From positions 372,001 through 436,000 of the forward strand of contig NZ_SPQQ01000001.1 of NCBI RefSeq assembly GCF_004766045.1: a DNA stretch of 64,000 bases, read 5' to 3'. This stretch comes from Desulfosporosinus fructosivorans. Its GTDB lineage: Bacteria; Bacillota; Desulfitobacteriia; Desulfitobacteriales; Desulfitobacteriaceae. Made by a program: the position numbers and the translations under genes. Positions 25,127 to 33,747 of the stretch are shown one piece after another (positions within the stretch are counted from its first letter, which is position 1; each line of letters opens with the position of its first letter). The notes beneath the pieces are model-generated. The model did no database searches. It saw only the letters and a program-made list of their open reading frames with translations, and was not told the DNA's origin.

Positions 25127-25249
25127 TTAAGATCGCAGGGCGAAGAAGGCAATTGCGAGCAGTCCGATGATCGATGAAATAGCAAGGATCAGGAGTTCTT
25201 GACGAGTTGGCAGACTAAAGGTTGGGGTCTTGAGTCGCTTCCAAGGCAT
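25127..25249 (-). CDS. 40-residue single-pass membrane protein
   Basis: Encoded on the minus strand: MPWKRLKTPT, then a short polar stretch and one hydrophobic segment (LLILAISSIIGLLAIAFFAL), ending in Arg-Ser. GGAGTGATAAAT precedes the ATG with good spacing. The basic N-terminus and one helix fit a small inner-membrane protein. No family recognised. Confidence 0.55.
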   Translation of the reverse strand: MPWKRLKTPTFSLPTRQELLILAISSIIGLLAIAFFALRS

Positions 25250-25465
25250 ATTTATCACTCCTTACAATATATGGTTATAATATTCTGCGTTACTAGCACA
25301 ATTCCTTCTTCTAGACCGTGGATAACAGAAGAAATTTAACCATGTGCGACAAGGACTTTCCCCTCTAAGCTATCTTGCTCACGCCAAGGAGTAGGCAGGC
25401 GGGAGAGAATTGCAATGCTTTTTATTCCCAATGGGTATTTGAAGTTCGATTCTTAGCGAATATGC

Positions 25466-25495
25466 TTGACAAATAATATGCTCAGATGCTAAAAT
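25466..25495 (+). promoter_or_regulatory. Promoter of the rplU-prp-rpmA operon
   Basis: TTGACA (25466-25471), 18 bases, TAAAAT (25490-25495), followed by the leader of rplU. Confidence 0.8.
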
Positions 25496-25502
25496 GTTTA
25501 AA

Positions 25503-25600
25503 TGTGGTGACTTCTCACCGCAACCGCTCGAATCAGGTATTAACAGGTTTTTAAGTCTTTAAAAATCGACCTGCAATGGCGAGTCTAGGGCATGGGAGGT
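25503..25600 (+). ncRNA. Probable ribosomal protein L21 leader
   Basis: Between the promoter and rplU lies a structured leader: the hairpin GGTGA-CTTC-TCACC, then a region with GGTATTAACAGG and AATCGACCTG. Position and size fit the L21 leader family of Firmicutes, where L21 autoregulates its operon. I could not align the full consensus, so the assignment rests on context and the first hairpin. Confidence 0.6.
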
Positions 25601-25608
25601 GTAATAAA

Positions 25609-25920
25609 ATGTACGCAGTGATTGAAACCGGTGGTAAACAGTTCCGCGTTCAAGAAGGCGACGTATTTTACGTTGAAAAATTGGAGGCTAACGTAGGAGA
25701 TTCCGTAACAATTGATAAGGTTCTCCTCGTGGAAAAAGACGGTGTGGTTAATATAGGAACCCCAGTTGTAGCTGGTGCTACAGCAGTGCTAAAAGTTGTG
25801 GAGCACGGTAAAGGGGAGAAGATAATTGTCTTCAAATTCAAGGCCAAGAAGAACTATCGACGCAAACAAGGACATCGACAACCCTACACAAAAGTTCTTG
25901 TCGAAGCACTCCAAGCGTAA
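25609..25920 (+). CDS. rplU: 50S ribosomal protein L21
   Basis: A 103-residue large-subunit protein that binds 23S rRNA. It starts [18 protein letters not shown] and ends [22 protein letters not shown], all typical. The ATG at 25609 follows GGGAGGT by nine bases; the frame opens 33 bases earlier without a suitable site. First gene of the operon with prp and rpmA. Confidence 0.97.
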   Translation: MYAVIETGGKQFRVQEGDVFYVEKLEANVGDSVTIDKVLLVEKDGVVNIGTPVVAGATAVLKVVEHGKGEKIIVFKFKAKKNYRRKQGHRQPYTKVLVEALQA

Positions 25921-26272
25921 GAGTCAAGATGGCATTCGTTTCATAATATGGGCGGATGATCAAGGGCGAATACGTAAATTTGAGTTGTCCGGACATGCTG
26001 GATATGCAGATTCTGGTCAAGACATAGTCTGTGCGGGGATTTCCGCATTGAGTATTGCGGCTTCCAATGGCTTAGAACATTTCTTGTCGGTAGCCCCTAT
26101 TTTGCAGGAGGCAGATGGACATCTCACCTGTGAACTTGTTGGAATACCGGAGCTAGAATTGGAAAAGGCTCAGTGGATTTTGCAAACTATGACTCTAGGC
26201 ATTGAACAGATACATGCGACTTATGGTCAAGACTATATATTTATAGATCGAAGGAGGTGGACTCCATGCTAA
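25898..26272 (+). CDS. prp: Ribosomal-processing cysteine protease Prp
   Basis: Cleaves the N-terminal extension of L27. The core shows the catalytic His in ELSGHAGYA and Cys in [13 protein letters not shown]. Homologues are about 110 residues and begin a few residues before the equivalent of [10 protein letters not shown], so the real start is probably near 25934, where an ATT is the only candidate; the nearest ordinary in-frame start is this TTG, inside rplU. No clear ribosome binding site was found, so translation is likely coupled to rplU. The next gene encodes its substrate. Confidence 0.9.
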   Translation: MSKHSKRKSQDGIRFIIWADDQGRIRKFELSGHAGYADSGQDIVCAGISALSIAASNGLEHFLSVAPILQEADGHLTCELVGIPELELEKAQWILQTMTLGIEQIHATYGQDYIFIDRRRWTPC

Positions 26273-26574
26273 AAATGAATCTTCAACTCTTCGCCCATAA
26301 AAAAGGGGTTGGTAGCTCACGGAATGGTCGGGACAGTAATTCTCAACGTCTTGGCGTAAAACGTGGCGATGGCCAATTCGTAAACGCAGGTACGATTATC
26401 GTACGACAACGCGGAACGAAGTTTCATCCCGCTAAAAACTGTGGTTTGGGTAAAGATGATACCTTATATGCTCTGATCTCCGGTTATGTTAAGTTTGAGC
26501 ATAAAGACCGGAAGCGCAAACAAGTTAGTATCTATCCTGATCGCCCAGCAACACCATTGGCAGTAGCCCAATAA
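26266..26574 (+). CDS. rpmA: 50S ribosomal protein L27 with Prp-cleaved extension
   Basis: A 102-residue protein. The N-terminus [21 protein letters not shown] contains the Prp site: cleavage after Phe9 exposes the AHKKG end that reaches the peptidyl-transferase centre. AAGGAGGT lies seven bases before the ATG at 26266. It overlaps the end of prp by seven bases. Confidence 0.96.
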   Translation: MLKMNLQLFAHKKGVGSSRNGRDSNSQRLGVKRGDGQFVNAGTIIVRQRGTKFHPAKNCGLGKDDTLYALISGYVKFEHKDRKRKQVSIYPDRPATPLAVAQ

Positions 26575-26587
26575 GCTGTATTTATTC

Positions 26588-26614
26588 ACCCCTGGGTTTT
26601 CCCAGGGGTTTTTA
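26588..26614 (+). terminator. Terminator after rpmA
   Basis: CCCCTGGG / CCCAGGGG stem of 8 bp with a TTTT loop and five T. Confidence 0.88.
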
Positions 26615-26696
26615 TATATCTACATATCATAACTTCTTTTTCTGTAGGGGAAATTTATGAATCCGTACCTTAAACGAGCGCGATTTTGAGAGGAAA

Positions 26697-27215
26697 ATGA
26701 TGATGATGTCAGAAGTTGAACACGTTCTTCTGTCCGAACTCTTACAGTGGTATACTCTCCAGCGGCATGATTATCTGAATCACTGGCAAGTGATTATGGG
26801 TAACTTACAACTCCAGCAACCGGAGAAAGCCCTGGCTTATATGAAGGAAACGGTCGCAATCCAGGAGCAAGAACAAAAGATAGCGCATATTCAAGAACCA
26901 GCCCTAGCGGCTATTCTCTTAGGTTTACTGATTGGTCTTCGGCAGAATGGAATTAAGGCGACTCTCGACTTTCCTGAGGGGATGAAAAAGAAAGACTTTT
27001 GGCGAGATCATTGGCAAGAAGAATATGTCGCAGGGTTATACGGGTACACTAGAGAATGTTTGGACGTGTCTTCACAGTCACAATTGTTATCTAACGTCAC
27101 TGCTGAAGTGTATTTGTTCGAGGAGCTGGGTGGATTGACTTGTCAGGTTATCTTAGAGGACGAGGAAACCGTTCTTTTTGATAAAATGCTTAAGTTAGAG
27201 ATGTCGCCTAAGTGA
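26697..27215 (+). CDS. Spo0B-like sporulation phosphorelay domain protein
   Basis: A 172-residue protein whose N-terminal helical hairpin carries the phosphotransferase histidine: LQRHDYLNHWQVIMGNLQL, His24. The domain matches the Spo0B alpha-helical dimerisation domain. The position between rpmA and obg is the same as in Bacillus subtilis. Whether it relays phosphate to Spo0A here is inferred; the C-terminal domain is weakly conserved. Three ATG codons in a row at the start leave the exact first residue open. Confidence 0.85.
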   Translation: MMMMSEVEHVLLSELLQWYTLQRHDYLNHWQVIMGNLQLQQPEKALAYMKETVAIQEQEQKIAHIQEPALAAILLGLLIGLRQNGIKATLDFPEGMKKKDFWRDHWQEEYVAGLYGYTRECLDVSSQSQLLSNVTAEVYLFEELGGLTCQVILEDEETVLFDKMLKLEMSPK

Positions 27216-27295
27216 ACTCGCCTACGCTCAAGCTGAAACGAGATAAAGTTCAGCATTAGTTTAACGAGAGATCTAACAGTTAAGGAGAATCAACT

Positions 27296-28570
27296 ATGTT
27301 TAAGTTTTATGATCAGGCCAAGATCTATGTTAAAGGCGGCGATGGCGGCGCAGGAGCGGTCGCCTTTCGACGGGAGAAATATGTTCCTGAAGGCGGTCCG
27401 AGCGGTGGAGATGGCGGACGTGGGGGCAATATTATTTTCATGGGAGATGAGGGCTTAAGAACCCTTGTCGATTTCCGCTATCAACGGCATTATAAAGGGA
27501 ATCGCGGGGACCATGGGCAAGCAAAAAATTGCAGTGGTCGAAGCGGGGAAGATATTGTTCTGCGCATTCCGGTCGGAACGATCGTCTTCGATGATGGGAC
27601 TGGAGAAACTATCGCGGATATAACCGAGCATGGACAACGGATCATAGTGGCTGCCGGAGGACGGGGTGGGCGCGGGAATGCTCGCTTTATGAGTAATACC
27701 AATAAAGCTCCAACCTTGGCTGAGAACGGTGAACCTGGCGTAGAAAACTGGCTCCGTCTGGAGTTAAAGCTCTTGGCAGATGTCGGATTGGTTGGTTTCC
27801 CGAATGTGGGAAAATCAACGATTATTTCGCAAGTCTCCGCTGCCAAGCCGAAGATTGCTGATTATCATTTCACTACCTTGATTCCGAATTTAGGCGTGGT
27901 TGAGCTTGAGGATGGACAGAGTTTTGTCATGGCCGATATTCCAGGGCTCATCGAGGGTGCTCATTCGGGGGCGGGCTTAGGGCATGAATTTTTGCGTCAT
28001 ACCGAGCGTACGCGTTTGATTTTGCACGTTTTAGATATCTCGGGATCGGAAGAGCGGGATCCTCTTGAGGATTTAAGAATTATTCAGGATGAACTGCGTC
28101 TGTATAGTCCAGAGTTGGCGTTGAGACCCGTGATTATTGTGGCCAACAAAATGGATATTCCAGGTGCTGAGGAACAGTTGCAGCGCTTGAAGGAAGCGGT
28201 AGAAGACGGTTGCGAGATTTTCCCTGTGTCGGCAGCGACTGGGGAAGGGTTAAAAGCCTTGGTGTATCGAATTGCGCAACTCTTGCCGGATACCCCAGTT
28301 CCCGAGCTTGTTAATCTTCCAGTGGATCATCTGGTGACGAAAGCTCAGTCGGATAAACGTTTTGAAATCTTTAAAGAAGAAGATCTCTTTATGGTTGTTG
28401 GCAAAGAAATTGAAAAACATGTGAAGATGACCTTCTTCGAGCGGGAAGCGAGTGTTTACCGTTTCCAGAATATCCTCAAAGCTATGGGGATCGATGAAGC
28501 TCTCCGGGCGGAAGGAATCAAAGAAGGGGATAAAGTCGAGATCGCTGGCGTGAGGTTTGATTGGGTTTAG
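27296..28570 (+). CDS. obgE: GTPase Obg
   Basis: A 424-residue ribosome-associated GTPase involved in 50S maturation and, in Bacillus, in the stress response and sporulation. N-terminal glycine-rich Obg fold (KGGDGGAGAVAFRREKYVPEGGPSGGDGG), G1 GFPNVGKST (about residue 165), G3 DIPGLIEGA, G4 NKMD, and the C-terminal OCT domain (from about residue 345, FEREASVYRFQNI). Normal length and full set of motifs. Confidence 0.97.
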   Translation: MFKFYDQAKIYVKGGDGGAGAVAFRREKYVPEGGPSGGDGGRGGNIIFMGDEGLRTLVDFRYQRHYKGNRGDHGQAKNCSGRSGEDIVLRIPVGTIVFDDGTGETIADITEHGQRIIVAAGGRGGRGNARFMSNTNKAPTLAENGEPGVENWLRLELKLLADVGLVGFPNVGKSTIISQVSAAKPKIADYHFTTLIPNLGVVELEDGQSFVMADIPGLIEGAHSGAGLGHEFLRHTERTRLILHVLDISGSEERDPLEDLRIIQDELRLYSPELALRPVIIVANKMDIPGAEEQLQRLKEAVEDGCEIFPVSAATGEGLKALVYRIAQLLPDTPVPELVNLPVDHLVTKAQSDKRFEIFKEEDLFMVVGKEIEKHVKMTFFEREASVYRFQNILKAMGIDEALRAEGIKEGDKVEIAGVRFDWV

Positions 28571-28597
28571 AAGTAAAGGTTTAGGGGGAATAGTTTA

Positions 28598-28891
28598 GTG
28601 TTAACAGGTAAGCAAAAAGGTTATTTGCGATCCATGGGAAATGAAATGGATCCGATTATACAAGTGGGTAAGGGTGGAATTACGGAAGCCTTGGTCACCC
28701 AAACTGAGGAAACTTTGGAAGCTCGTGAACTCATCAAGTGCCGAGTCTTACAAAATTGTCCAGATGAGCCGAAAAGCGTAGCTGAGGAACTGGCTGAACA
28801 AGTTCAGGCTGACCTTGTGCAAGTTATTGGCCGGAATTTCTTATTGTATCGAGCGTCAAGAAACAAGCCCATTATTGTTTTGCCGAAGTAA
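28598..28891 (+). CDS. yhbY: YhbY-family CRM-domain RNA-binding protein
   Basis: A 97-residue protein made of a single CRM domain: LTGKQKGYLRSMGNEMDPIIQVGKGGIT and QVIGRNFLLYRAS. It binds pre-50S ribosomal particles in other bacteria. TTG or GTG start with GGGGGAATAGTTTA upstream. It lies 27 bases after obgE and probably shares its transcript. Confidence 0.93.
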   Translation: MLTGKQKGYLRSMGNEMDPIIQVGKGGITEALVTQTEETLEARELIKCRVLQNCPDEPKSVAEELAEQVQADLVQVIGRNFLLYRASRNKPIIVLPK

Positions 28892-28921
28892 GTAGGTATG
28901 TAAGTAGGTAACTCTACCGCC

Positions 28922-28964
28922 GTCCCCAATAGATTCATGGCTTGACCATGTATTTGTTGGGGAC
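28922..28964 (+). terminator. Hairpin after yhbY, copy 1
   Basis: GTCCCCAA / TTGGGGAC stem enclosing ATGG-CTTGA-CCAT, followed by TTTATTTT. A near copy occurs at 29573-29627, so the two flank the coiled-coil gene. Confidence 0.8.
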
Positions 28965-29070
28965 TTTATTTTGATTTAGATTTGATGGAAAAAATATTGT
29001 TAAGAAATTCAAAACACGGCTTAATAACTTACAAATTATGTTATAATTATGTCTCAAGGGGGGTGTTCAA

Positions 29071-29508
29071 ATGGATCCGAAAGTTATGGAGCTTCTCGCG
29101 AACATATATCAAACACAAACTGAAATGCGTATTGAATTAAAAGAGTTTAGAAGTGAATTAAAAGAACTTAGAAGTGAAATGCAAAGTGAGTCGAAAGAGC
29201 TTAGAAGCGAAATGCAAAGTGAATTAATAAAGCTTAGAAGCGAAATTCGAAATGAGTCGACAGAACTTAGAGGTGAAATGCAAAGTAAATTTGATGTACT
29301 CAGAATGGATCAAGAAACATTAGCTCAAAACGTTGCAAAGATAAAAACTGTTATTGAGCATGATATTGCGCAAAAAATTGGAGCAATCTTTGACTTCCGT
29401 GAAATGCAAAAAGATTATAATCAAACGATTGGACAAACACTGGAACGAATTGAAGCCAAGCTCGAAGTGTTGCAGTTAGAAACATCCAACTTAAGACGAA
29501 TTAAATGA
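29071..29508 (+). CDS. Coiled-coil protein with 11-residue repeats
   Basis: A 145-residue protein. Residues 20-75 consist of imperfect repeats of the type ELRSEMQSESK that would form a long right-handed or straight coiled coil. The rest is also helical (AQNVAKIKTVIEHDIAQKIGAIFDFREMQKDYNQ). No signal or membrane segment. It is flanked by two near-identical hairpins, so it may be a small transposed or duplicated cassette. Function is unknown. Confidence 0.75.
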   Translation: MDPKVMELLANIYQTQTEMRIELKEFRSELKELRSEMQSESKELRSEMQSELIKLRSEIRNESTELRGEMQSKFDVLRMDQETLAQNVAKIKTVIEHDIAQKIGAIFDFREMQKDYNQTIGQTLERIEAKLEVLQLETSNLRRIK

Positions 29509-29572
29509 ACCCCTCCAATGACATTAGGTATTCTAGGGATTCTTCAATACATAACCCTCATAATAGTAGTTC

Positions 29573-29627
29573 TATGTAGTCCCCAATGGATCCATGGCTT
29601 GACCATGAATCTGTTGGGGACTACATA
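29573..29627 (+). terminator. Hairpin after the coiled-coil gene, copy 2
   Basis: TATGTAGTCCCCAA / TTGGGGACTACATA stem of 14 bp, again enclosing ATGG-CTTGA-CCAT. No long T-run follows. Confidence 0.7.
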
Positions 29628-29735
29628 TTTGATTGGATAGGATTTGGTAGAGGGAATATTTGAAAGCTTTATACGGGTACACTAGAAAATGATTTTATAT
29701 CTAATCGCGCCCAGGAGCGTTTGGAGGGGATAGTG

Positions 29736-30866
29736 GTGAAGAAGCCTCTTTGGTGGGGTATCGGGATAGTCTTTGTTTTATCATTAGCATACGGAGGATG
29801 GTGGCTTTGGGGAAGGGATCAGGGGCCGATGAAGGTTAAAGCTGTTGCAGTTGCTCCTATCACGATGCAAGAAGAAGTCTATGCGACAGGGAGTCTGGTA
29901 CCAGTGTCTCGCCAGGAGGTGAGGGTCTTAAATCCTGGGCTCGTAACAAAGGTGGCAGTGAAGAGTGGGGAGTCTGTTAAAGCAGGGCAGGTCCTGATTA
30001 CTCTCGATTCGACTCTGACTGATGCTCAAGTGGCCCAAGCTAAGGCGAATGTTGAAGCCGCTCAAACGGGCGTAAATTCAGCACAATCCAATTTGAATGA
30101 GCTTAAGCGAGTCCAAAGCGCGAGTGAAGCTAATCTCAGCCCTCTTTCAGCATCTCCAGGACTTAGCAGCACTAAGCAGGCCGAGGGAGTTCTGGCGCAA
30201 AGTAAGGCAGCCTTAAAGCAGGCCCAAGAAGCGTTGAAAATTGCTCAGGTACAACAGGGGCAAATGGTTTATAAAGCAAGCATTGCTGGAACAGTGATCG
30301 AAGTCAATGCCCAAGAGGGAAATCTATCTCCAGTACAACAGCCGCTTGTGTCAGTGGCCGATTTAAGCCAAATGAACGTGGAGTCGAGACTGAATGAACT
30401 GGATGCGGGGAAGGTTCAGATAGGTGGAAAAGTGACGATTTCTAGTAAGCTCTTAGGGGATACGCCTGCTCAAGGAACTGTTACCGAAATCTCACCTCAG
30501 GCAGTTGCAACAGCGAGTGTTCAGGGAAATTCCTCGGCGACGGTGGGCGTGAAGATTCATTTAGATCAAGTGCCTGCCGGACTAAAGCCGGGTTTTAGTG
30601 TGAATATCCAAATGATTGTGTCTACCAAGGAGGGCGTCTTGGCCGTTCCTCAAGAGGTTCTCTTTCAGGAAGGGAAGAAGAACTTTGTCTATCTGATCCA
30701 GGATGGAAAACTTGTCAAGACTGAAGTATTGATCGGGATAGGTACTGAGACGCATCAAGAAATATCCTCTGGTTTAAAAGCCGGGGACCTGATCGTTCTT
30801 AATCCCTCTAACGAACTTTCGCAAGGTCTGGCGGTAACAGCCGATACTGGGAGTGGTGAGACATGA
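29736..30866 (+). CDS. Membrane-fusion (MacA/HlyD-type) adaptor protein
   Basis: A 376-residue adaptor with an N-terminal membrane anchor (WWGIGIVFVLSLAYGGWWLWG), a biotinyl-lipoyl-like half (VTKVAVKSGESVKAGQVLITLD), a helical hairpin (residues 95-170), the second lipoyl half (GTVIEVNAQEGNL) and beta-barrel domains. It links to the outer side of the permease encoded in the four-base overlap downstream. GTG at 29736 is chosen with GGAGGGG eight bases before; a GTG three bases earlier is equally possible. Confidence 0.9.
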   Translation: MKKPLWWGIGIVFVLSLAYGGWWLWGRDQGPMKVKAVAVAPITMQEEVYATGSLVPVSRQEVRVLNPGLVTKVAVKSGESVKAGQVLITLDSTLTDAQVAQAKANVEAAQTGVNSAQSNLNELKRVQSASEANLSPLSASPGLSSTKQAEGVLAQSKAALKQAQEALKIAQVQQGQMVYKASIAGTVIEVNAQEGNLSPVQQPLVSVADLSQMNVESRLNELDAGKVQIGGKVTISSKLLGDTPAQGTVTEISPQAVATASVQGNSSATVGVKIHLDQVPAGLKPGFSVNIQMIVSTKEGVLAVPQEVLFQEGKKNFVYLIQDGKLVKTEVLIGIGTETHQEISSGLKAGDLIVLNPSNELSQGLAVTADTGSGET

Positions 30867-32062
30867 GCCTCTTAGAAGGTTTGCGGGGAGCACTCTTCAG
30901 CTTGCGGACTAATAAACTCCGGACAGGGTTGACGATGCTGGGAATTATCATCGGGATTGCGGCAGTCATCGCGGTCGTCACGATCGGACTGGGCGGCAAG
31001 GCTGCTATCATGCTAGAGATGGAAAAGAACGGGATTAACCTGTTCATATTATACCCGAAATCGGCAGGGCAAACGGGTGAATCAGTCGGATCAGGTTTGA
31101 CAATTCAGGATGGGGAAAGTTTGAGACGGGCCCTAACACAAGTCAAAACGTTGATTCCGACGAGTGTTGAGTACACAGCCTTAGAAGTGAATCAAAAGCG
31201 ATCTTCAGCCATGATCGTGGGAACGACTCCTGAATTTGCAGACTTACGTCGCCGGGAGATTGCCAATGGGCGGTATTTCTCGGAAGAAGAATTTTCGGCA
31301 GATCGGCGTGTGGTGGTGATCGATCAGACCTTAACTGAGGATTTCTTCGGGGCCGGAAATCCTTTAGGTCAGCAGGTGATCATTCAAAATGTACCTTGCC
31401 GAGTAATTGGAGTTTTGGCCAAGGATGAGTCTGCCTTTGCCCAATTCGATATGGGTCCAAAGAATGCCTTTGCCTATATCCCCTGGGGAAGTTGGTCAGA
31501 TATTTTCCAGTCGACGCGTGTCGATCAATTAGAAGGCGCGACTTACCGAGAAGCAGATTTAAAAGGTACGATCGCTAGCGCTCAACGTTTATTGAACGTG
31601 CGTCACGGAACAATGGATCAGTATGAGGTTTATAATGTGCAGCAATTGGTGCAATCAGCGAATCAGATCACACGCATTCTAACAAGTTTTATCGGTTTGG
31701 TGGCGGGTATTTCCCTTTTAGTAGGGGGGATTGGAATTATGAATATTATGTTAGTTTCGGTGACGGAGCGAACGCGAGAAATTGGGTTGCGCAAAGCTGT
31801 GGGGGCCAAAGAACGCGACATTTTGGCACAGTTTTTATTAGAAGCGATTGTGTTATCCCTAATCGGTGGAATTTTGGGCATTGCTTTGGGGATAGGAAGT
31901 GCGCAGCTGGTGGCGTATCTTTTGCACTGGCCTCCACTTTTGTCGGGTTGGGCGATTTTCTCTGCGGTTACTTTTTCGATCGGAGTGGGATTGTTTTTCG
32001 GCTTTTATCCTGCACTGAAGGCGGCGAAGTTGGAGCCGATGGCGGCGTTGCGGTATGAATAA
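30863..32062 (+). CDS. MacB/FtsX-type ABC transporter permease without fused ATPase
   Basis: A 399-residue permease: one N-terminal membrane helix (LGIIIGIAAVIAVVTIG), a large extracytoplasmic domain (about 50-270) and three C-terminal helices with the FtsX signature IGGIGIMNIMLVSVTERTREIGLRKAVGAK. It pairs with the adaptor gene through an ATGA overlap. The ATPase usually encoded beside such a pair is missing from the window, so one must be supplied elsewhere or lost. Confidence 0.9.
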   Translation: MSLLEGLRGALFSLRTNKLRTGLTMLGIIIGIAAVIAVVTIGLGGKAAIMLEMEKNGINLFILYPKSAGQTGESVGSGLTIQDGESLRRALTQVKTLIPTSVEYTALEVNQKRSSAMIVGTTPEFADLRRREIANGRYFSEEEFSADRRVVVIDQTLTEDFFGAGNPLGQQVIIQNVPCRVIGVLAKDESAFAQFDMGPKNAFAYIPWGSWSDIFQSTRVDQLEGATYREADLKGTIASAQRLLNVRHGTMDQYEVYNVQQLVQSANQITRILTSFIGLVAGISLLVGGIGIMNIMLVSVTERTREIGLRKAVGAKERDILAQFLLEAIVLSLIGGILGIALGIGSAQLVAYLLHWPPLLSGWAIFSAVTFSIGVGLFFGFYPALKAAKLEPMAALRYE

Positions 32063-32090
32063 GTTGGGGTCAGCGACACACTTCCTAGGG

Positions 32091-32306
32091 AGGGTCCGCG
32101 TCACATCTCCTCGCCATGCGGTCGTCGTGCCAAACTAGGGCTTTAATCCTTTCTTTGGGGAGGGCAGGGTTCCCGGCAAATCGGCCATCCTTGGCCGTTG
32201 CCGGCGGGAAACATCCTTGTTTCCCGCCCTGCTGATGAAAGTGGATTAAAGCCGAGTTTGGCTACGACGACCGCAAAGGCGTCGGAGCGTGTGAGCGCGG
32301 ACCCTC
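32091..32306 (+). repeat. Long-hairpin repeat, copy 1
   Basis: About 215 bases between GGGTCCGCG and CGCGGACCC ends. Inside, GGCTTTAATCC pairs with GGATTAAAGCC and further arms pair around a central GGCCATCCTTGGCC. A G-rich tail follows (to about 32500) with GCTGGAAA and GTGGCATGGGGACG motifs. Related copies lie at 39071, 50563 and 55803-57130. Confidence 0.85.
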
Positions 32307-32692
32307 TGGGCTGAGGTAGACGGAGAGGAACGGGGGGACGCCTGTTTCCAGCGTTGCTGGAAAAGCGGGGGACGGAGAGGCGGAACTGCGGGGCATGGGG
32401 ACGTTTCGGGGACGGCCTGTTTCCAGCGCTGCTGGAAAGGCGGAGGACGGAGAGACGACACTGCGTGGCATGGGGACGCGTGGCATGGGGACGTTTCGTT
32501 TGCCATGCGCAAAAAGGAATAAGCTTAAGTAGTGTATGCATTGGCGGTTGGAATGAAAGTCGGGGGCGATTCGTTGCTTGCATTAAGTTTATGAAGTAGG
32601 GTGGCTCAGACCTGTGTCGTTTTTCAATACTATGGTATAATATGGGTGCGTTGGTTTAGAACTCGGACAAGATTGTTAGGGGAAGGTGCAGA

Positions 32693-33007
32693 ATGGCTTT
32701 CGATTTAGACGATAGGCTAATTCAAGGCATCCAGAAAATTGGTCAAAAATATGCTGTAGAACGGATAGTTCTATTCGGGTCACGGGCTAGAGGTGATCAT
32801 AAGCCAGTAAGTGATATTGATTTAGCTGTTTTTCTATTACCAGAGTTTGAGAGCAAGGGGCGTATGGCTAGTGAATTTGACGACCTTAATACGCTTTTGA
32901 GAATAGATGTTGTTTATATCAATGGGCATACTGACCCTGATTTATTGGAAAATATTGAGAGGGAAGGGGTGTTTCTATATGAGCGAGCCATACACAAAAG
33001 TCAATAA
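32693..33007 (+). CDS. mntA: MntA-type minimal nucleotidyltransferase (antitoxin)
   Basis: A 104-residue nucleotidyltransferase with the motif GSX10DXD: Gly29-Ser30, Asp41, Asp43 (LFGSRARGDHKPVSDIDLAVF). In HepT/MntA systems this enzyme AMPylates the HEPN partner and silences its RNase activity. The partner gene overlaps by 29 bases. GGGGAAGGTGCAGA precedes the ATG. Confidence 0.9.
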   Translation: MAFDLDDRLIQGIQKIGQKYAVERIVLFGSRARGDHKPVSDIDLAVFLLPEFESKGRMASEFDDLNTLLRIDVVYINGHTDPDLLENIEREGVFLYERAIHKSQ

Positions 33008-33377
33008 TTTTACCAATGCTCTTGGCAGGCTAAAAGATGGCATTGCTAAATACGATGAGTCTGATGATCTGCTCAGAGATGGGGTAATACAGCGATTCGA
33101 GTTTACTTTCGAGCTTGCTTGGAAAACGTTAAAGGCTGTCTTTGAAGATGAGGGTTTGACAGGGCTGAATTCTCCGAAGACGGTATTGCGTGAAGCGTTT
33201 TCGGCAGAGCTTATAAAAGATGACGAATTGTGGCTTGCCATGCTCAACGACAGAAATTCAACGGCACATATCTACAGTGAACAATTGGCGATTGAGATAT
33301 GTCGTAATATAGAAGAGAAATATGTCATTGCCCTTGTGCATTTGCTGGAGCGAATCAAAACAAGGCTTGGCGAATGA
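32979..33377 (+). CDS. hepT: HepT-type HEPN toxin
   Basis: A 132-residue helical protein of the HI0074/HepT family, with the diagnostic RX4HXY motif: Arg92, His97, Tyr99 in RNSTAHIY. HEPN proteins of this type are RNases; MntA-type partners add AMP to the motif tyrosine. The start at 32979 follows GGGAAGGGGTG; the frame is open upstream through the mntA-type gene without a better site. With the overlapping antitoxin gene it forms a type VII toxin-antitoxin pair. Confidence 0.9.
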   Translation: MSEPYTKVNNFTNALGRLKDGIAKYDESDDLLRDGVIQRFEFTFELAWKTLKAVFEDEGLTGLNSPKTVLREAFSAELIKDDELWLAMLNDRNSTAHIYSEQLAIEICRNIEEKYVIALVHLLERIKTRLGE

Positions 33378-33585
33378 TATGTTAGATTGGGTATGTGAAA
33401 TGCAGAAGAGGCGTAAAGTCTTTTCTGCATTTTTTGTCATGTCTTGGTGGTGGCAAGGGGACGTTTTGGTGGCCATGTCGATACGGATAGAAGTTGAGGA
33501 TGGTCTGTGACTTATATCCTCTTGTAGTGCCTATTCTACTTAGCAAGTTGAGGTCCGTAGAGTTAAAGTCAACCAAGGGATGTCT
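33378..33585. other. Intergenic stretch
   Basis: No gene recognised. At 33447-33482, GGTGGCAAGGGGACGTTTTGG and GGCCATG resemble the tail motif of the long-hairpin repeats (GTGGCATGGGGACGTTTTG), so this may be a decayed fragment of that family. Confidence 0.4.
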
Positions 33586-33613
33586 TGATTGCCATTGTGT
33601 AAAAAAGTATACT
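33586..33613 (+). promoter_or_regulatory. Promoter of the PAS/sigma-54 activator gene
   Basis: TTGATT (33586-33591), 17 bases, TATACT (33608-33613), 135 bases before the start codon. The sequence suggests ordinary sigma-A-type expression of the activator. Confidence 0.7.
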
Positions 33614-33747
33614 AGTACAATAGATGATTATTCAAACTACTTGGAATAGGAAGAAGATTCTTGGATAGATTCAGGTGGTATCGCTAACAAAATGTCCCCG
33701 GCACGGGATGAGACAATGTAACGCAAGTTCCATAGGAGGCTTTTGAG

